This document shows, one piece after another, positions 34,930 through 43,934 of a stretch of DNA of 64,000 nucleotides (the first letter of the stretch is position 1; the number at the start of each line of letters is the position of its first letter). A program made the position numbers and the translations under genes. The notes under the pieces were generated by a model. It was given only the letters and a program-made list of their open reading frames with translations, was not told the origin of the DNA and did not search any database. Origin of the DNA: an uncultured Lachnospiraceae bacterium (GTDB taxonomy: Bacteria > Bacillota > Clostridia > Lachnospirales > Lachnospiraceae); NCBI GenBank assembly GCA_910586015.1, contig CAJUGJ010000007.1, positions 70,435-134,434 of the forward strand. The letters are read 5' to 3'.

Positions 34930-37011
34930 TTATTCTTTTACAAAGAAAAGTGCTGCTGAACGTGCTTTTAAAGTATAATTTAACTCCAAAATAGGCTGTT
35001 CTTTCGTAAAACAGGAATCGGAAGTATCTGCATATAAAAACCATTGTAGAGAGGAAGATAGATTGGGAAGAGAAAATTGTTGATCTTCCCAATAGACATT
35101 TAAAGCAAGATAGACAAGATCTTCTCTATCTTTATCTTCATCATGTCCTGCATATAAAATTCCAATCCATTTCGTTTCATGAGTTAGTTGATTGTCTGGC
35201 GGATTAGACGTATAAATATTAATAGAAGAAAAACCACAAACAGACGCAGACAGATCTTTTCGAATGATAGTATGTTCTTTACGAAATCGAATCATTTGCT
35301 TAAAAAATTCAAAAAAATCTTTGTTTTTTTCTAATAAACTCCAATCCAGCCATGAAATCGGATTGTCTTGACAATACGCATTATTATTTCCATACTGTGT
35401 GTTACAAAATTCATCTCCAGCAAAAAACATAGGAATTCCTCGACTGCACATCAATACCATACAAGCATTTCTCATTAGACGAAAACGTAGAATAAGTACT
35501 TCTTTTTCTTCTGTTTCTCCTTCTATTCCACAGTTCCAACTTCTATTATCGTTACTACCATCTGTATTATTCCAACCATTTGGCTCATTATGTTTTTCAT
35601 TATAGGAATACAGATCATATAATGTGAAACCATCATGACAAGTCAAAAAGTTGACAGAGGAATTTGAACCAATATATGCTCCCTGATATAAATCTGGAGA
35701 ACCGATAATTCGTTTTACAGCTTCAGGTGCTCTCCAATATTCTCCCTTTAAATAGCTACGGAGTTCATCTCGATACTTTCCATTCCATTCTGCCCAACGC
35801 TTCCAAGCGGGAAAAGAGCCGACTTGATATAAGCCTCCCGCATCCCACGCTTCCGCAATGAGTTTAGCATTTCCTAAGATAGGATCTAGAGCAAGACGCT
35901 CCAATAGTGGAGGATTTTTCATTGGAGATCCATCTTCATTTCGCCCCAAAATACTTGCTAAATCAAATCGAAATCCATCTATTCGATAATCTGTCACCCA
36001 ATAATGTAGACAATCGACAATCATTTGCTGAACAATTGGATGATTACAGTTTAAAGTATTACCACAACCACTGAAATTATAGTAGTGTCCTTCTGGAGTT
36101 AACATATAGTAAATATTGTTGTCAAATCCCTTGAAAGAAATAAAAGGTCCATTTTCATTGCCCTCTGCTGTATGATTAAATACAACATCAAGAAATACCT
36201 CTATACCATTTTCATTTAAACTACGAATGAGTGTTTTTAATTCCTGACCTTCACGATTATATTCATTTGCAGATGTATAACTGGTATTAGGTGCAAAAAA
36301 ATTGACAGGATTATATCCCCAATAATCTAAGAGCAAGTTTCCATCTATTTCTCGTTTTCCTAAAGTTTCATCAAACTCGAAAATTGGCATTAATTCAACA
36401 GCATTGATCCCAAGTTCTTTTAGATAAGAGATTTTTTCCATAAGACCAGCAAATGTACCGGGATGGGATACGTTAGAAGAAGGATGCTTTGTAAATCCAC
36501 GAACATGTAATTCATAAATAATTAAGTCGCTCATTGGAAGTAGGGGCTGTCCAAAATCACCCCAATCGAAATTATTTCTTACGACACGTGCTCGGTAGAG
36601 ACCATCTTTTTGTTGTTGCACTCCCCAGACACTTTGACCTGTAACAGCCTTTGCATAAGGATCAAGCAATGGCTTTTTAGGATCAAATAATAACCCTCGT
36701 TTAAAATCCTTTGGGCCATCTAGTCGAAAGGCATATTCAAATTCTTCAATATTTAATCCAAATACAATCATAGAATATACTTTTCCAATTCGGTAGCGTT
36801 CTGGAAATTTTAAAATAGCATATGGTTCTTCTTCTTTTCTATGGAATAATAAAAGCTCACAAGAAGTAGCTCCATTTGAGTGGACTGTAAAATTTACTGC
36901 ACCAGGAAGTGCAGTAGCCCCATTCACATCATAAAATCCAGGGCGAACCAAAAAGCCAGAGATTTCATCTAATGGCATCATAGAATCTGAATTATCTTTT
37001 TTTAAATTCAT
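34930..37011 (-). CDS. glgX: Glycogen debranching enzyme / isoamylase-type GH13
   Basis: A 693-aa protein with an N-terminal CBM48-like domain (about 15-130) and a GH13 barrel: DVVFNHTAEG, the nucleophile region DGFRFDLAS, the acid/base region LIAEAWDAGG and the transition-state stabiliser FLTCHDGF. The insert and the GDEFCNTQYGNNNAYCQDN region match GlgX/TreX enzymes that hydrolyse alpha-1,6 branches of glycogen. Its ribosome-binding site GAGGG overlaps the stop of the CDF gene 10 bases upstream, so it is probably cotranscribed with that gene. Confidence 0.93.
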   Translation of the reverse strand: MNLKKDNSDSMMPLDEISGFLVRPGFYDVNGATALPGAVNFTVHSNGATSCELLLFHRKEEEPYAILKFPERYRIGKVYSMIVFGLNIEEFEYAFRLDGPKDFKRGLLFDPKKPLLDPYAKAVTGQSVWGVQQQKDGLYRARVVRNNFDWGDFGQPLLPMSDLIIYELHVRGFTKHPSSNVSHPGTFAGLMEKISYLKELGINAVELMPIFEFDETLGKREIDGNLLLDYWGYNPVNFFAPNTSYTSANEYNREGQELKTLIRSLNENGIEVFLDVVFNHTAEGNENGPFISFKGFDNNIYYMLTPEGHYYNFSGCGNTLNCNHPIVQQMIVDCLHYWVTDYRIDGFRFDLASILGRNEDGSPMKNPPLLERLALDPILGNAKLIAEAWDAGGLYQVGSFPAWKRWAEWNGKYRDELRSYLKGEYWRAPEAVKRIIGSPDLYQGAYIGSNSSVNFLTCHDGFTLYDLYSYNEKHNEPNGWNNTDGSNDNRSWNCGIEGETEEKEVLILRFRLMRNACMVLMCSRGIPMFFAGDEFCNTQYGNNNAYCQDNPISWLDWSLLEKNKDFFEFFKQMIRFRKEHTIIRKDLSASVCGFSSINIYTSNPPDNQLTHETKWIGILYAGHDEDKDREDLVYLALNVYWEDQQFSLPNLSSSLQWFLYADTSDSCFTKEQPILELNYTLKARSAALFFVKE

Positions 37012-37021
37012 AAATTAACCC

Positions 37022-37924
37022 TCATTTCTGAACAGGATTGACATGTACCATACAATGCTTGACTAATGGAAAATGTTCTTCCATTGCAGAGTGTACAGAT
37101 TCTGCAATAGAATGAGCAGCGTTTAATGTAAGTGTACCATCAGCAGCGATTTCGATATCGACATAGATCATAGCTCCAAACATTCTTGTTCGGATTTCAT
37201 CTATATGATCTACTCCAGAAACTTGAAGAACAATCTGTTTCATCTGTTCCACTAAAGTATCATCACAGGATTTATCAACCATTTTATCAATGGAATCACG
37301 AAAGATAGAAATGGCTGCTTTTAAAATAAATAAGCAGATAATTACACTGGCAACTGGATCGAAAACAGGAAATCCAAGTCTTGCCGCTAAAATACCAAGA
37401 AAGGAGCCAATAGAAGAAAGAGAGTCGGAACGGTGATGCCAAGCATCTGCCATGAGAGCATCGGAATGAATTCGTTTAGCAGCAGATCTAGTATACCAAT
37501 ACATCCACTCCTTTGTTATAATTGAGCCAATAGCAGTAAAAAGAGCTAATCTTCCCGGAATAGAAAGAGAAGTATAGTCTTTACTAGCTATTTTTTCTAT
37601 TCCATTAAATCCAATTCCAAGACCTGTTGCAAATAAAATGACAGATAAAACAATAGAAGCCACACATTCTAGCCTGTCATGTCCATAGGGATGTTCTTTA
37701 TCAGACTTTTTACCAGATAAAGATATACCAATCATAACGATAAAGGTACTAAAAACATCAGAAGCAGAGTGAACAGCATCCGAAAGCATTGCACCTGATT
37801 GTGCGACAATTCCGGCGACAAATTTTGATAAAGATAAGATAATATTTACAATAATACTTAAAACAGAAACCCGCATGGCAATACGCCGATTATTTGCGGC
37901 ATAGCTTGATTGCTCCATACCCAT
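37022..37924 (-). CDS. Cation diffusion facilitator family metal exporter
   Basis: A 300-aa CDF transporter with about six transmembrane helices in residues 15-215 and a cytoplasmic C-terminal domain. Helix 2 has DAVHSASD and helix 5 has DAWHHRSD, the paired His/Asp metal site of Zn/Fe/Co-type CDFs. The histidine-rich loop of zinc transporters is absent. AGGAGGTAACTT precedes the ATG. A NiCo (czcD) riboswitch lies directly upstream, so export of Ni, Co or Fe is likely. Confidence 0.93.
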   Translation of the reverse strand: MGMEQSSYAANNRRIAMRVSVLSIIVNIILSLSKFVAGIVAQSGAMLSDAVHSASDVFSTFIVMIGISLSGKKSDKEHPYGHDRLECVASIVLSVILFATGLGIGFNGIEKIASKDYTSLSIPGRLALFTAIGSIITKEWMYWYTRSAAKRIHSDALMADAWHHRSDSLSSIGSFLGILAARLGFPVFDPVASVIICLFILKAAISIFRDSIDKMVDKSCDDTLVEQMKQIVLQVSGVDHIDEIRTRMFGAMIYVDIEIAADGTLTLNAAHSIAESVHSAMEEHFPLVKHCMVHVNPVQK

Positions 37925-37989
37925 AAGTTACCTCCTTACCTCTTTTGGGCACATGTCAAAAATCGTTCGAATTGTCATATACAGAAATA

Positions 37990-38100
37990 AAAAAACATCT
38001 GTAGGACAATACGAGTAAACTACTGTCCCACAGATGAAAAAAACAATCTGTTGTCACAAAGACGTGACCCGGCTCCAAAAATATATGGCCTGCTCAGTTT
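37990..38100 (-). promoter_or_regulatory. NiCo (czcD) riboswitch with overlapping terminator
   Basis: Minus-strand sequence reads ACTGAGCAGGC (38097-38087), GCCGGGTCACG, GTGACAACAGAT and ATCTGTGGGACAGT (38035-38022). These are the conserved arms of the NiCo/czcD aptamer. Its last stem, CATCTGTGGGACAG, can pair instead with TTGTCCTACAGATG (to 37996) followed by TTTTTTT, forming a terminator. Metal binding should prevent termination and switch on the CDF exporter. Work on clostridial members also proposes Fe(II) as ligand. Confidence 0.92.
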
Positions 38101-38201
38101 GTACTGTAGATTAATATGCAGTGCAAAGAGAATTAGTTATATTATATGAAATAAACCTTAATTTGTCAATTAATATATTACCATTTAGGTAAAAAAATAT
38201 T

Positions 38202-38966
38202 CTATTTTTTTAATATAATATCGGAACAGATAGGATAATGATCCGATAAAAAAACTCCATTTTTTGTATCTTCCCAAAGTGTGGCATTTTGTACCATAAA
38301 GTCAGAGCTTACAAGTAGGTAATCAATTTTAACCGCATTTTTTAAGTTGCCATATTCATGATATGTAATTCCTAAATCTTTTGAAGTGTCTGTAAGAGAA
38401 AGAGTGGAGTCTGTAAGGATAGAAAGTTCCTTGTCGGCTGGCTCTGCATTAAAATCACCCATCAAAATATAAGGATAAGGATACAAAGTTAAATCTTCTT
38501 TAATGCGAGAAAAAATCTGGGAAAGTCCTTTTTCTCTGGCATAGACACTTTCATGATCTAAATGAGTATTATAAACAAGAATAGGAGTGTTAAAAAAGGC
38601 TGGTTTTAAAATAGCAGCGGTACAAGTGCGGGGACAGATACTTTGTGGTTCATAACGAGAAGCAGGAATTCTAGGAGTAGGAGAAAGCCAAAAAACATCT
38701 AAGCCAAATAGTTCTATACTTTCTTTTCTAAATGCAATAGAAGTATATTCATCTCCCAAATGGCTATCTCTACCGCCTCCTACAACATAATAATCGGATA
38801 AATTATCTCTTAACCACTTTTGGACATGGGGCAAAACTTCCTGAAATCCAATAATATCTGGCTTTTCCTGTGCGATCTTTTGAAAAATCATATCCTTTCG
38901 ATAGCAAAAGCAGTTCTCTTTATCTTGATTAAAATCGCATCTTATATTAAAAGTAACTACCCTCAT
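38202..38966 (-). CDS. Endonuclease/exonuclease/phosphatase family protein
   Basis: A 254-aa protein of the EEP fold. Conserved sites are TFNIRCD at the start, FQEV with the metal-binding Glu, NTHLDH, GDFNAEP and SDHYPI. There is no secretion signal. The family includes DNases, sphingomyelinase-like and lipid phosphatases; the substrate cannot be told from sequence. It is a single gene transcribed towards the riboswitch region, with AAAAAGGAGAA before the ATG. Confidence 0.9.
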   Translation of the reverse strand: MRVVTFNIRCDFNQDKENCFCYRKDMIFQKIAQEKPDIIGFQEVLPHVQKWLRDNLSDYYVVGGGRDSHLGDEYTSIAFRKESIELFGLDVFWLSPTPRIPASRYEPQSICPRTCTAAILKPAFFNTPILVYNTHLDHESVYAREKGLSQIFSRIKEDLTLYPYPYILMGDFNAEPADKELSILTDSTLSLTDTSKDLGITYHEYGNLKNAVKIDYLLVSSDFMVQNATLWEDTKNGVFLSDHYPICSDIILKK

Positions 38967-39116
38967 AAAATATTCTCCTTTTTAATTTATTTAATAATAA
39001 TATAACATAAGATATAAAAGATACAAGCATAATCTATTAATTTCTTATGACAAAGGCAGAAATATATTTTTATGAAAGAGATACAAGCAAATATTAGGAA
39101 AAATACAAAGCTATGG

Positions 39117-39183
39117 TATAATGTTGAAACAAAGAAGCAATGTTTCAACTTTTGATTTTATGTGCACCAAGTTATGATATAAT
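39117..39183 (+). promoter_or_regulatory. Palindromic promoter-operator module upstream of GH78 (copy A)
   Basis: TATAAT (39117-39122) is followed at once by GTTGAAACA (39123-39131) and TGTTTCAAC (39141-39149), then ATGTGCAC and a second TATAAT (39178-39183). Almost the same module occurs twice in tandem at 59343-59463. The palindrome overlaps the start site and looks like an operator. Confidence 0.65.
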
Positions 39184-39216
39184 GTTAGTTAAAAAAAGCA
39201 GAAAGGTAGAGAAGGA

Positions 39217-41382
39217 ATGGATTGGGTAGCAAAATGGATTTGTCCAAATACAGAGTTAGGAGAGATTTGTCCAGTTTTTGAAAAGGAGTTTCAATTAAAT
39301 GGAGATATCTGCAAAGCAAATTTATTTCTTACAGCATTAGGAGTTTATGAAGCAGTTTTAAATAGAGAAAGAGTTGGTGAATTTGTTTTAGCACCTGGCT
39401 GGACAGCATATCGAAAAAGACTTCAATATCAACAGTATGATGTAACAAATTTATTACAGACAAAGAATCATATCAGCATAACAGTCGGAAAAGGATGGTA
39501 TCATGGAAGGATGCCAGGTTGGGGAGGTTCTCCTGTCCAAAAAGAACTTCAGGAAAATCCTGTAGGAATATTAATGCAGCTTGAAATACTTTACTGTGAT
39601 GGTAGAAAAGAAATCATCTCTTCTGACGAAACATGGACAGTATCAGAAAGTAATATTCGATTTTCAGAGATCTACGATGGGGAGATCTGTGATGCACTAT
39701 TTCAAGACTTAGATAAAAAACCTGTAACAGTATTTCATGGACCATTTCATACATTAATTGCACAGCAGGGAGAAGAAGTAAGAGAGCAAGAACGACTTAC
39801 ACCAGTTCAAATTATTATGACACCAAAGAAAGAAACAGTTATTGATTTTGGTCAAAATCTAACGGGATATGTAGAAATATCAATAGATGCGAAAGTAGGA
39901 GAGGAAATTGTAATATCTCATGCAGAAGTATTAGATTCTGAAGGAAATTTTTATACAGAAAATTATCGGGGAGCAAAAGCTATCTATCGGTATTTTTGTA
40001 AAGAGGGAAAACAGACTTGTCATGCAAAATTAACTTTTTATGGATTTCGCTATATCAGGTTGGATCATTTTCCAAAAAATCCAAAGCCGGAACAATTTCA
40101 AGCAGTTGTACTTCATTCCAATTTAAAAAGAACAGGACAGTTTAGATGTTCGAATTCTTTGTTAAATCGACTGTTTGAAAATATTATATGGGGACAAAAA
40201 GGAAACTTTGTCGATGTGCCAACAGATTGTCCACAAAGAGATGAACGTCTTGGCTGGACAGGAGATGCTCAAGTTTTTATTCGGACAGCCTGTTATAATT
40301 TTGATACAGAAAAATTTTTTACAAAGTGGTTAAAGGATATGGCAGCAGATCAGGGGGAGAATGGAAGGATAGGTCATGTTGTGCCAGATATTTTGCAAAA
40401 TCCAAAAGCAAGTGCAGCTTGGGGAGATGCTGCTACAATTTGTCCGTGGGAATTATATTTAGCATATGGTAATTCAGAAATTTTAAATACACAATTTGAT
40501 TGTATGAAGAGATGGATAGAATATATTGGTTCAACTACAACAGATCCCTATCTTTGGATAGGAGGAGAACATTATGGTGACTGGTTGGGATTAGATGCAG
40601 CTTCTGGAAGCTGTAAAGGTTCTAGCAGAGAGGATTTTATTGCTTCCGCTTTTTATGCACATTCCGTTTCTCTTGTTATAAAAGCAGGAAAAGTTCTAAA
40701 AAAGGATATTTCAAACTATGAACTGTTATATCAAAATATTGTAAGAAAATTTAGAGAAACATTCCCAGAGTATAAGACACAGACAGAATGTGTACTGGCA
40801 ATCTATTTTGGATTAGCAGACGATTGTATGACTACAGCAAAACAACTCGCAGAAATGATACATGCTGCCAAAGATCAACTTCAGACTGGATTTGTTGGAA
40901 CACCATATCTACTACACGTTTTAAGTGACTATGGATATGAAGAACTTGCCTATACCCTTTTACTTCGAACAAAGTATCCATCATGGCTTTATCCAGTAAC
41001 AAAAGGGGCAACCACCATTTGGGAACATTGGGATGGAATTATGGAAAACGGTGAATTTTGGAGTAAGGATATGAATTCGTTTAATCATTATGCCTATGGA
41101 GCAGTGGGAGACTGGATTTATGGGGTTGCAGCAGGAATTTGTCCAGTAGAAGAACATCCGGGATATCAATATGCTGTGATTGCACCAAAGCCAGATGTAC
41201 GATTAGATTGGCTGGAAGCGTCCTTAGAAACTAGACATGGAAAGATTTATTCTGGATGGAGAAAACAAGATAATATTTGGAGATATGAGGTAGAAACACC
41301 AGTGAAAACAAAAGTTATAATAGCAGGAAAAACACATGAAGTTACAAAGGGAAGTTATGTTTTTTATAGTGAGATAAAATAA
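39217..41382 (+). CDS. Glycoside hydrolase family 78 (alpha-L-rhamnosidase-type)
   Basis: A 721-aa protein with N-terminal beta domains (ALGVYEAVLNRERVGEFVLAP, YDVTNLLQ) and the (alpha/alpha)6 catalytic barrel. The latter includes DVPTDCPQRDERLGWTGDAQ with the conserved acids, and the later TTIWEHWDG. GH78 enzymes release L-rhamnose from plant glycosides such as flavonoid rutinosides. No signal peptide is present, so substrates must be imported. It is monocistronic, with the palindromic module upstream and a strong hairpin downstream. Confidence 0.93.
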   Translation: MDWVAKWICPNTELGEICPVFEKEFQLNGDICKANLFLTALGVYEAVLNRERVGEFVLAPGWTAYRKRLQYQQYDVTNLLQTKNHISITVGKGWYHGRMPGWGGSPVQKELQENPVGILMQLEILYCDGRKEIISSDETWTVSESNIRFSEIYDGEICDALFQDLDKKPVTVFHGPFHTLIAQQGEEVREQERLTPVQIIMTPKKETVIDFGQNLTGYVEISIDAKVGEEIVISHAEVLDSEGNFYTENYRGAKAIYRYFCKEGKQTCHAKLTFYGFRYIRLDHFPKNPKPEQFQAVVLHSNLKRTGQFRCSNSLLNRLFENIIWGQKGNFVDVPTDCPQRDERLGWTGDAQVFIRTACYNFDTEKFFTKWLKDMAADQGENGRIGHVVPDILQNPKASAAWGDAATICPWELYLAYGNSEILNTQFDCMKRWIEYIGSTTTDPYLWIGGEHYGDWLGLDAASGSCKGSSREDFIASAFYAHSVSLVIKAGKVLKKDISNYELLYQNIVRKFRETFPEYKTQTECVLAIYFGLADDCMTTAKQLAEMIHAAKDQLQTGFVGTPYLLHVLSDYGYEELAYTLLLRTKYPSWLYPVTKGATTIWEHWDGIMENGEFWSKDMNSFNHYAYGAVGDWIYGVAAGICPVEEHPGYQYAVIAPKPDVRLDWLEASLETRHGKIYSGWRKQDNIWRYEVETPVKTKVIIAGKTHEVTKGSYVFYSEIK

Positions 41383-41396
41383 AAGTGTATTTTATT

Positions 41397-41435
41397 ATGA
41401 GGAAATCCTTTAGACAAGGATTTCCTCATATTTAG
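41397..41435 (+). terminator. Terminator of the GH78 gene
   Basis: Fourteen-bp perfect stem ATGAGGAAATCCTT (41397-41410) / AAGGATTTCCTCAT (41416-41429) with a short U-rich tail. Confidence 0.85.
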
Positions 41436-41440
41436 AAAAG

Positions 41441-41547
41441 CTATGAAAGTCTTCTTATTTTACGTTCTCTAAAATCTTCGATTATTTTAATATCATATCC
41501 ATAAGTGTCGGCAAAATCTACTACTGTATCTATAGACGTTTTAACTA
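41441..41547 (-). pseudogene. Histidine-phosphatase gene, distal fragment
   Basis: Minus-strand codons LVKTSIDTVVDFADTYGYDI, KIIEDFRERKIRRLS, then stop. Joined to the proximal fragment at 43021-43174 by removing 41548-43020, they continue the reading frame exactly (SSP + LVKTSIDTVV). The family's remaining C-terminal half is missing, so the gene was also truncated on this side. Confidence 0.8.
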
Positions 41548-41573
41548 AAAACAGCAATTCATCTCCCACTTCT

Positions 41574-41741
41574 TTAAGTGGGAGATGAATTGCGTTTCTT
41601 GATACTGTCTAAATATTGACGTAGAGCCAACTCTATAATCTTAGTTATTGGTATCATACTTGTATTAGAGTATTCCCTTAATTCACTTAGTAGGTTTAGT
41701 GGTAGTGTAGTTGATATTCTTTTTCTATTTTTTAACGCCAT
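41574..41741 (-). CDS. Ribbon-helix-helix (CopG-like) protein of the TnpB element
   Basis: A 55-aa protein starting at ATG 41741 behind AAAGGAGAAAT. MALKNRKRISTTLPLNLLSE begins with a beta-strand of the RHH type and is followed by two helices (LLSELREYSNTS, PITKIIELALRQYLDSIKKR). RHH dimers bind operator DNA. The gene diverges from tnpB, and its last codons (NSSPT) lie inside the left-end hairpin. It probably represses tnpB or binds the element end; that is inference. Confidence 0.8.
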   Translation of the reverse strand: MALKNRKRISTTLPLNLLSELREYSNTSMIPITKIIELALRQYLDSIKKRNSSPT

Positions 41742-41850
41742 AATTATTTCTCCTTTTATTTATTATATATTGTAGTATAACATGATATAATTATTGACGC
41801 AAGTTATATAACGTAATATAATATTATATATGAAAAGAGAGGTGATAATT

Positions 41851-42924
41851 ATGTTAAAAGTTTATAAGTATAGACTTTATCCAAATAAAGAACAAAGAGA
41901 ATTTATCAATAAAACTATTGGCTGTGCTAGATTTATCTACAACAAAATGTTAGGTGATAAGATAGAGCATTACAAAGAAACTAAAAAAATGTTAAAGAAT
42001 ACACCCAGCCAATACAAAAAGGAATATGAATGGTTAAAAGAAGTGGATAGCCTTGCACTTGCAAATGCTCAAATGAATTTAGATAAAGCTTATAAAAACT
42101 TTTTTAGAGATACAAAAGCAGGATTTCCAAAATTCAAATCTAAGAAGAAAAGCAGCAATAGCTATACTACTAATAACCAAAAAGGTACAGTATATATTGA
42201 AAACGGGTATATCAAAGTACCTAAGTTAAAAACTAAGATAAGGATAAAACAGCATAGAAATTTTGTAGGAGAAATTAAAAGCTGTACTATATCTAAAACA
42301 AAAACCAATAAGTATTATATTTCGATACTAGTAGATATTGATATAAAACCATTATCTAAAAGAGATAATAAAGTTGGGATTGACTTAGGTCTAAAAGAAT
42401 TTGCTATATGTAGTGATGGATATAGAGTACCTAATCCTAAATTTCTAAGAAGAACAGAGAAATGCATAAAGTTCTTACAAAGAAGTCTATCAAGAAAGCA
42501 AAAAGGTAGTAGTAATAGAGATAAAGCAAGATTAAAGTTAGCTAAGGCATATGAGAAATTAACTAATCAAAGAAAAGATTTCTTACATAAGTTGTCTACA
42601 AAACTAATAAACGAAAACCAAGTAATAGTTATAGAGGACTTAAAAGTAAGCAATATGGTTAAAAATCATAAACTAGCTAAAGCAATATCAGAAGTATCAT
42701 GGTATGAGTTTAGAACATTATTGACTTATAAAGCACAATGGTATGGCAGAGAATTGATTATAGCACATGGTAATTATGCTAGCAGCCAGCTATGCCATGT
42801 ATGTGGATATAAGAACGCAGATGTTAAAAATTTAGGTCTTAGAGCATGGAAATGTCCATGTTGCAATACAGAGCATGATAGAGATATGAACGCAAGTTAT
42901 AACTTGCTAAAACTAGCTATGTAG
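41851..42924 (+). CDS. tnpB: TnpB RNA-guided nuclease
   Basis: A 357-aa TnpB starting at ATG 41851 behind AGAGGTGAT (an upstream ATG at 41830 lacks such a site). RuvC-I is GIDLGLKEFAI (Asp178), RuvC-II VIEDLKVSNM (Glu262) and RuvC-III HDRDMNAS (Asp345). The zinc finger CHVCG...CPCC lies between the last two. All catalytic residues are present. It shows no tnpA partner, only the RHH gene. The segment from its stop to 43020 should encode the omega-RNA scaffold. Confidence 0.93.
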   Translation: MLKVYKYRLYPNKEQREFINKTIGCARFIYNKMLGDKIEHYKETKKMLKNTPSQYKKEYEWLKEVDSLALANAQMNLDKAYKNFFRDTKAGFPKFKSKKKSSNSYTTNNQKGTVYIENGYIKVPKLKTKIRIKQHRNFVGEIKSCTISKTKTNKYYISILVDIDIKPLSKRDNKVGIDLGLKEFAICSDGYRVPNPKFLRRTEKCIKFLQRSLSRKQKGSSNRDKARLKLAKAYEKLTNQRKDFLHKLSTKLINENQVIVIEDLKVSNMVKNHKLAKAISEVSWYEFRTLLTYKAQWYGRELIIAHGNYASSQLCHVCGYKNADVKNLGLRAWKCPCCNTEHDRDMNASYNLLKLAM

Positions 42925-43020
42925 AAGTGGTATTACTTAGAGGTGATAGCCTAGGTAAACTTGCACCAGTAGGTGTATTGACTAGGAAGCCCACACTTCT
43001 ATTAAGTGGGGGTAGTTCAC
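42925..43020 (+). ncRNA. Right end / omega-RNA scaffold of the TnpB-RHH element
   Basis: Non-coding 96-base segment with TTGCACCAGTAGGTG and the hairpin CCCACACTTCTATTAAGTGGG before the border at 43020. By analogy with characterised TnpB elements, it encodes the guide-RNA scaffold, and the guide would read into the phosphatase sequence. Confidence 0.55.
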
Positions 43021-43174
43021 AAGGACTGGATAAAACAACATCTACTGACTTATCTGATAAATACTTAGTAACTAATTTTCTGTCTGTCATACCTTTTAAA
43101 GATAATTCACGTAGTTTATCATTATGATTATTATAATTTGGTTCTGCATGACGAATAAAATATATATGTGTCAT
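43021..43174 (-). pseudogene. Histidine-phosphatase gene, proximal fragment
   Basis: ATG 43174 behind ACGAGGACTATT encodes MTHIYFIRHAEPNYN with the catalytic RHA motif, continuing to DVVLSSP where the TnpB element interrupts it. This is the phosphoglycerate-mutase-like histidine phosphatase family. The active-site second half is lost. Confidence 0.88.
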
Positions 43175-43327
43175 AATAGTCCTCGTTTCTGTAGTATATG
43201 TAAAAAATTTCTATTATTAAGTTAAGTTTATTTTATCATATTAGAATAAATTTTTAAATTGTGCAATTTGCATAATTTTCAGTGTCGAAATTTGGCGTAT
43301 ATTATTTAAAAAATGAAAGAAAATAGG

Positions 43328-43438
43328 TTGACATTCAAATATATTCATGATAATATACAAATAAAGAAATTGATAAAACGTTTTACCAAAAAGTTCTTCA
43401 CTGAACTTAATTTTTTGCCCAGATGATAAAACGTTTTA
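43328..43438 (+). promoter_or_regulatory. Promoter with two LacI-type operators
   Basis: TTGACA (43328-43333), 17 bases, TAATAT (43351-43356). Two identical dyads TAAAACGTTTTA lie at 43374-43385 and 43427-43438, each within the longer repeat TGATAAAACGTTTTACCAAAAA. The centres are 53 bases apart, about five helical turns. They are probable sites for the LacI-family protein encoded at 47550. Confidence 0.9.
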
Positions 43439-43481
43439 CCAAAAATATTTACATTAGGGAGATTATAGAAAGGGAGAAGAG

Positions 43482-43907
43482 ATGGCTCAATATCAAAGAG
43501 TGAAAAATGGTCTTACTCCGGAAATCTATGAGATGCTTAGAGAAAAAGTAGCATTACAACATTATGATCAAGAAGATGTAGTACAGGCATTAAAACATAC
43601 CTTATTTTCGATTGTAATTAAAGAAGATTGTGTTCCGGTGGGAATTGGAAGAGTAATTGGAGATGGTCGGATTGCTTTCTTTATTAAGGATGTTGTAGTA
43701 GAACCTTCAAAACAACATTGTGGAATTGGACGGATGGTAATGGAAGAACTGATGTGTTATATCAAAGAAAACGGATGTCCAAATGCGTATGTTGGATTGA
43801 TGGCATTAACTGGAAAAGAAGGATTTTATGAAAAGTTTGGTTTTCATATTCGACCTTATAAAGAACAAGGAAGCGGAATGACTCAACTTGTCAATCAAAC
43901 TTTATAA
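43482..43907 (+). CDS. GNAT-family acetyltransferase
   Basis: A 141-aa GNAT with the acetyl-CoA-binding loop in VVEPSKQHCGIGRMVMEEL and a C-terminal GFYEKFGF. It is the first gene after the double LacI operator and has GAAAGGGAGAAGAG before its ATG. Its place at the head of a ribokinase/nucleosidase/transporter operon suggests a role in that pathway, but the acceptor substrate is unknown. Confidence 0.9.
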   Translation: MAQYQRVKNGLTPEIYEMLREKVALQHYDQEDVVQALKHTLFSIVIKEDCVPVGIGRVIGDGRIAFFIKDVVVEPSKQHCGIGRMVMEELMCYIKENGCPNAYVGLMALTGKEGFYEKFGFHIRPYKEQGSGMTQLVNQTL

Positions 43908-43934
43908 TGATTAATTATAGATAGGAGGGTAAGC

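Larger units (their letters stand above)
41548..43020 (+). mobile_element. TnpB-RHH insertion element (IS200/IS605-like, no TnpA)
   Basis: The element carries a left-end perfect 18-bp hairpin (GCAATTCATCTCCCACTT / AAGTGGGAGATGAATTGC, 41552-41591), a divergent ribbon-helix-helix gene, tnpB, and a right-end segment with a CCCACACTT...AAGTGGG hairpin (about 42991-43011). Borders are defined to within 2 bases by reconstructing the interrupted phosphatase frame. There is no target duplication, as expected for this family. Confidence 0.85.

Noticed and set aside
43021..43174. Functional short histidine phosphatase of 85 aa
   Set aside because: The family sequence ends exactly at the TnpB element border; the residues beyond come from the element.
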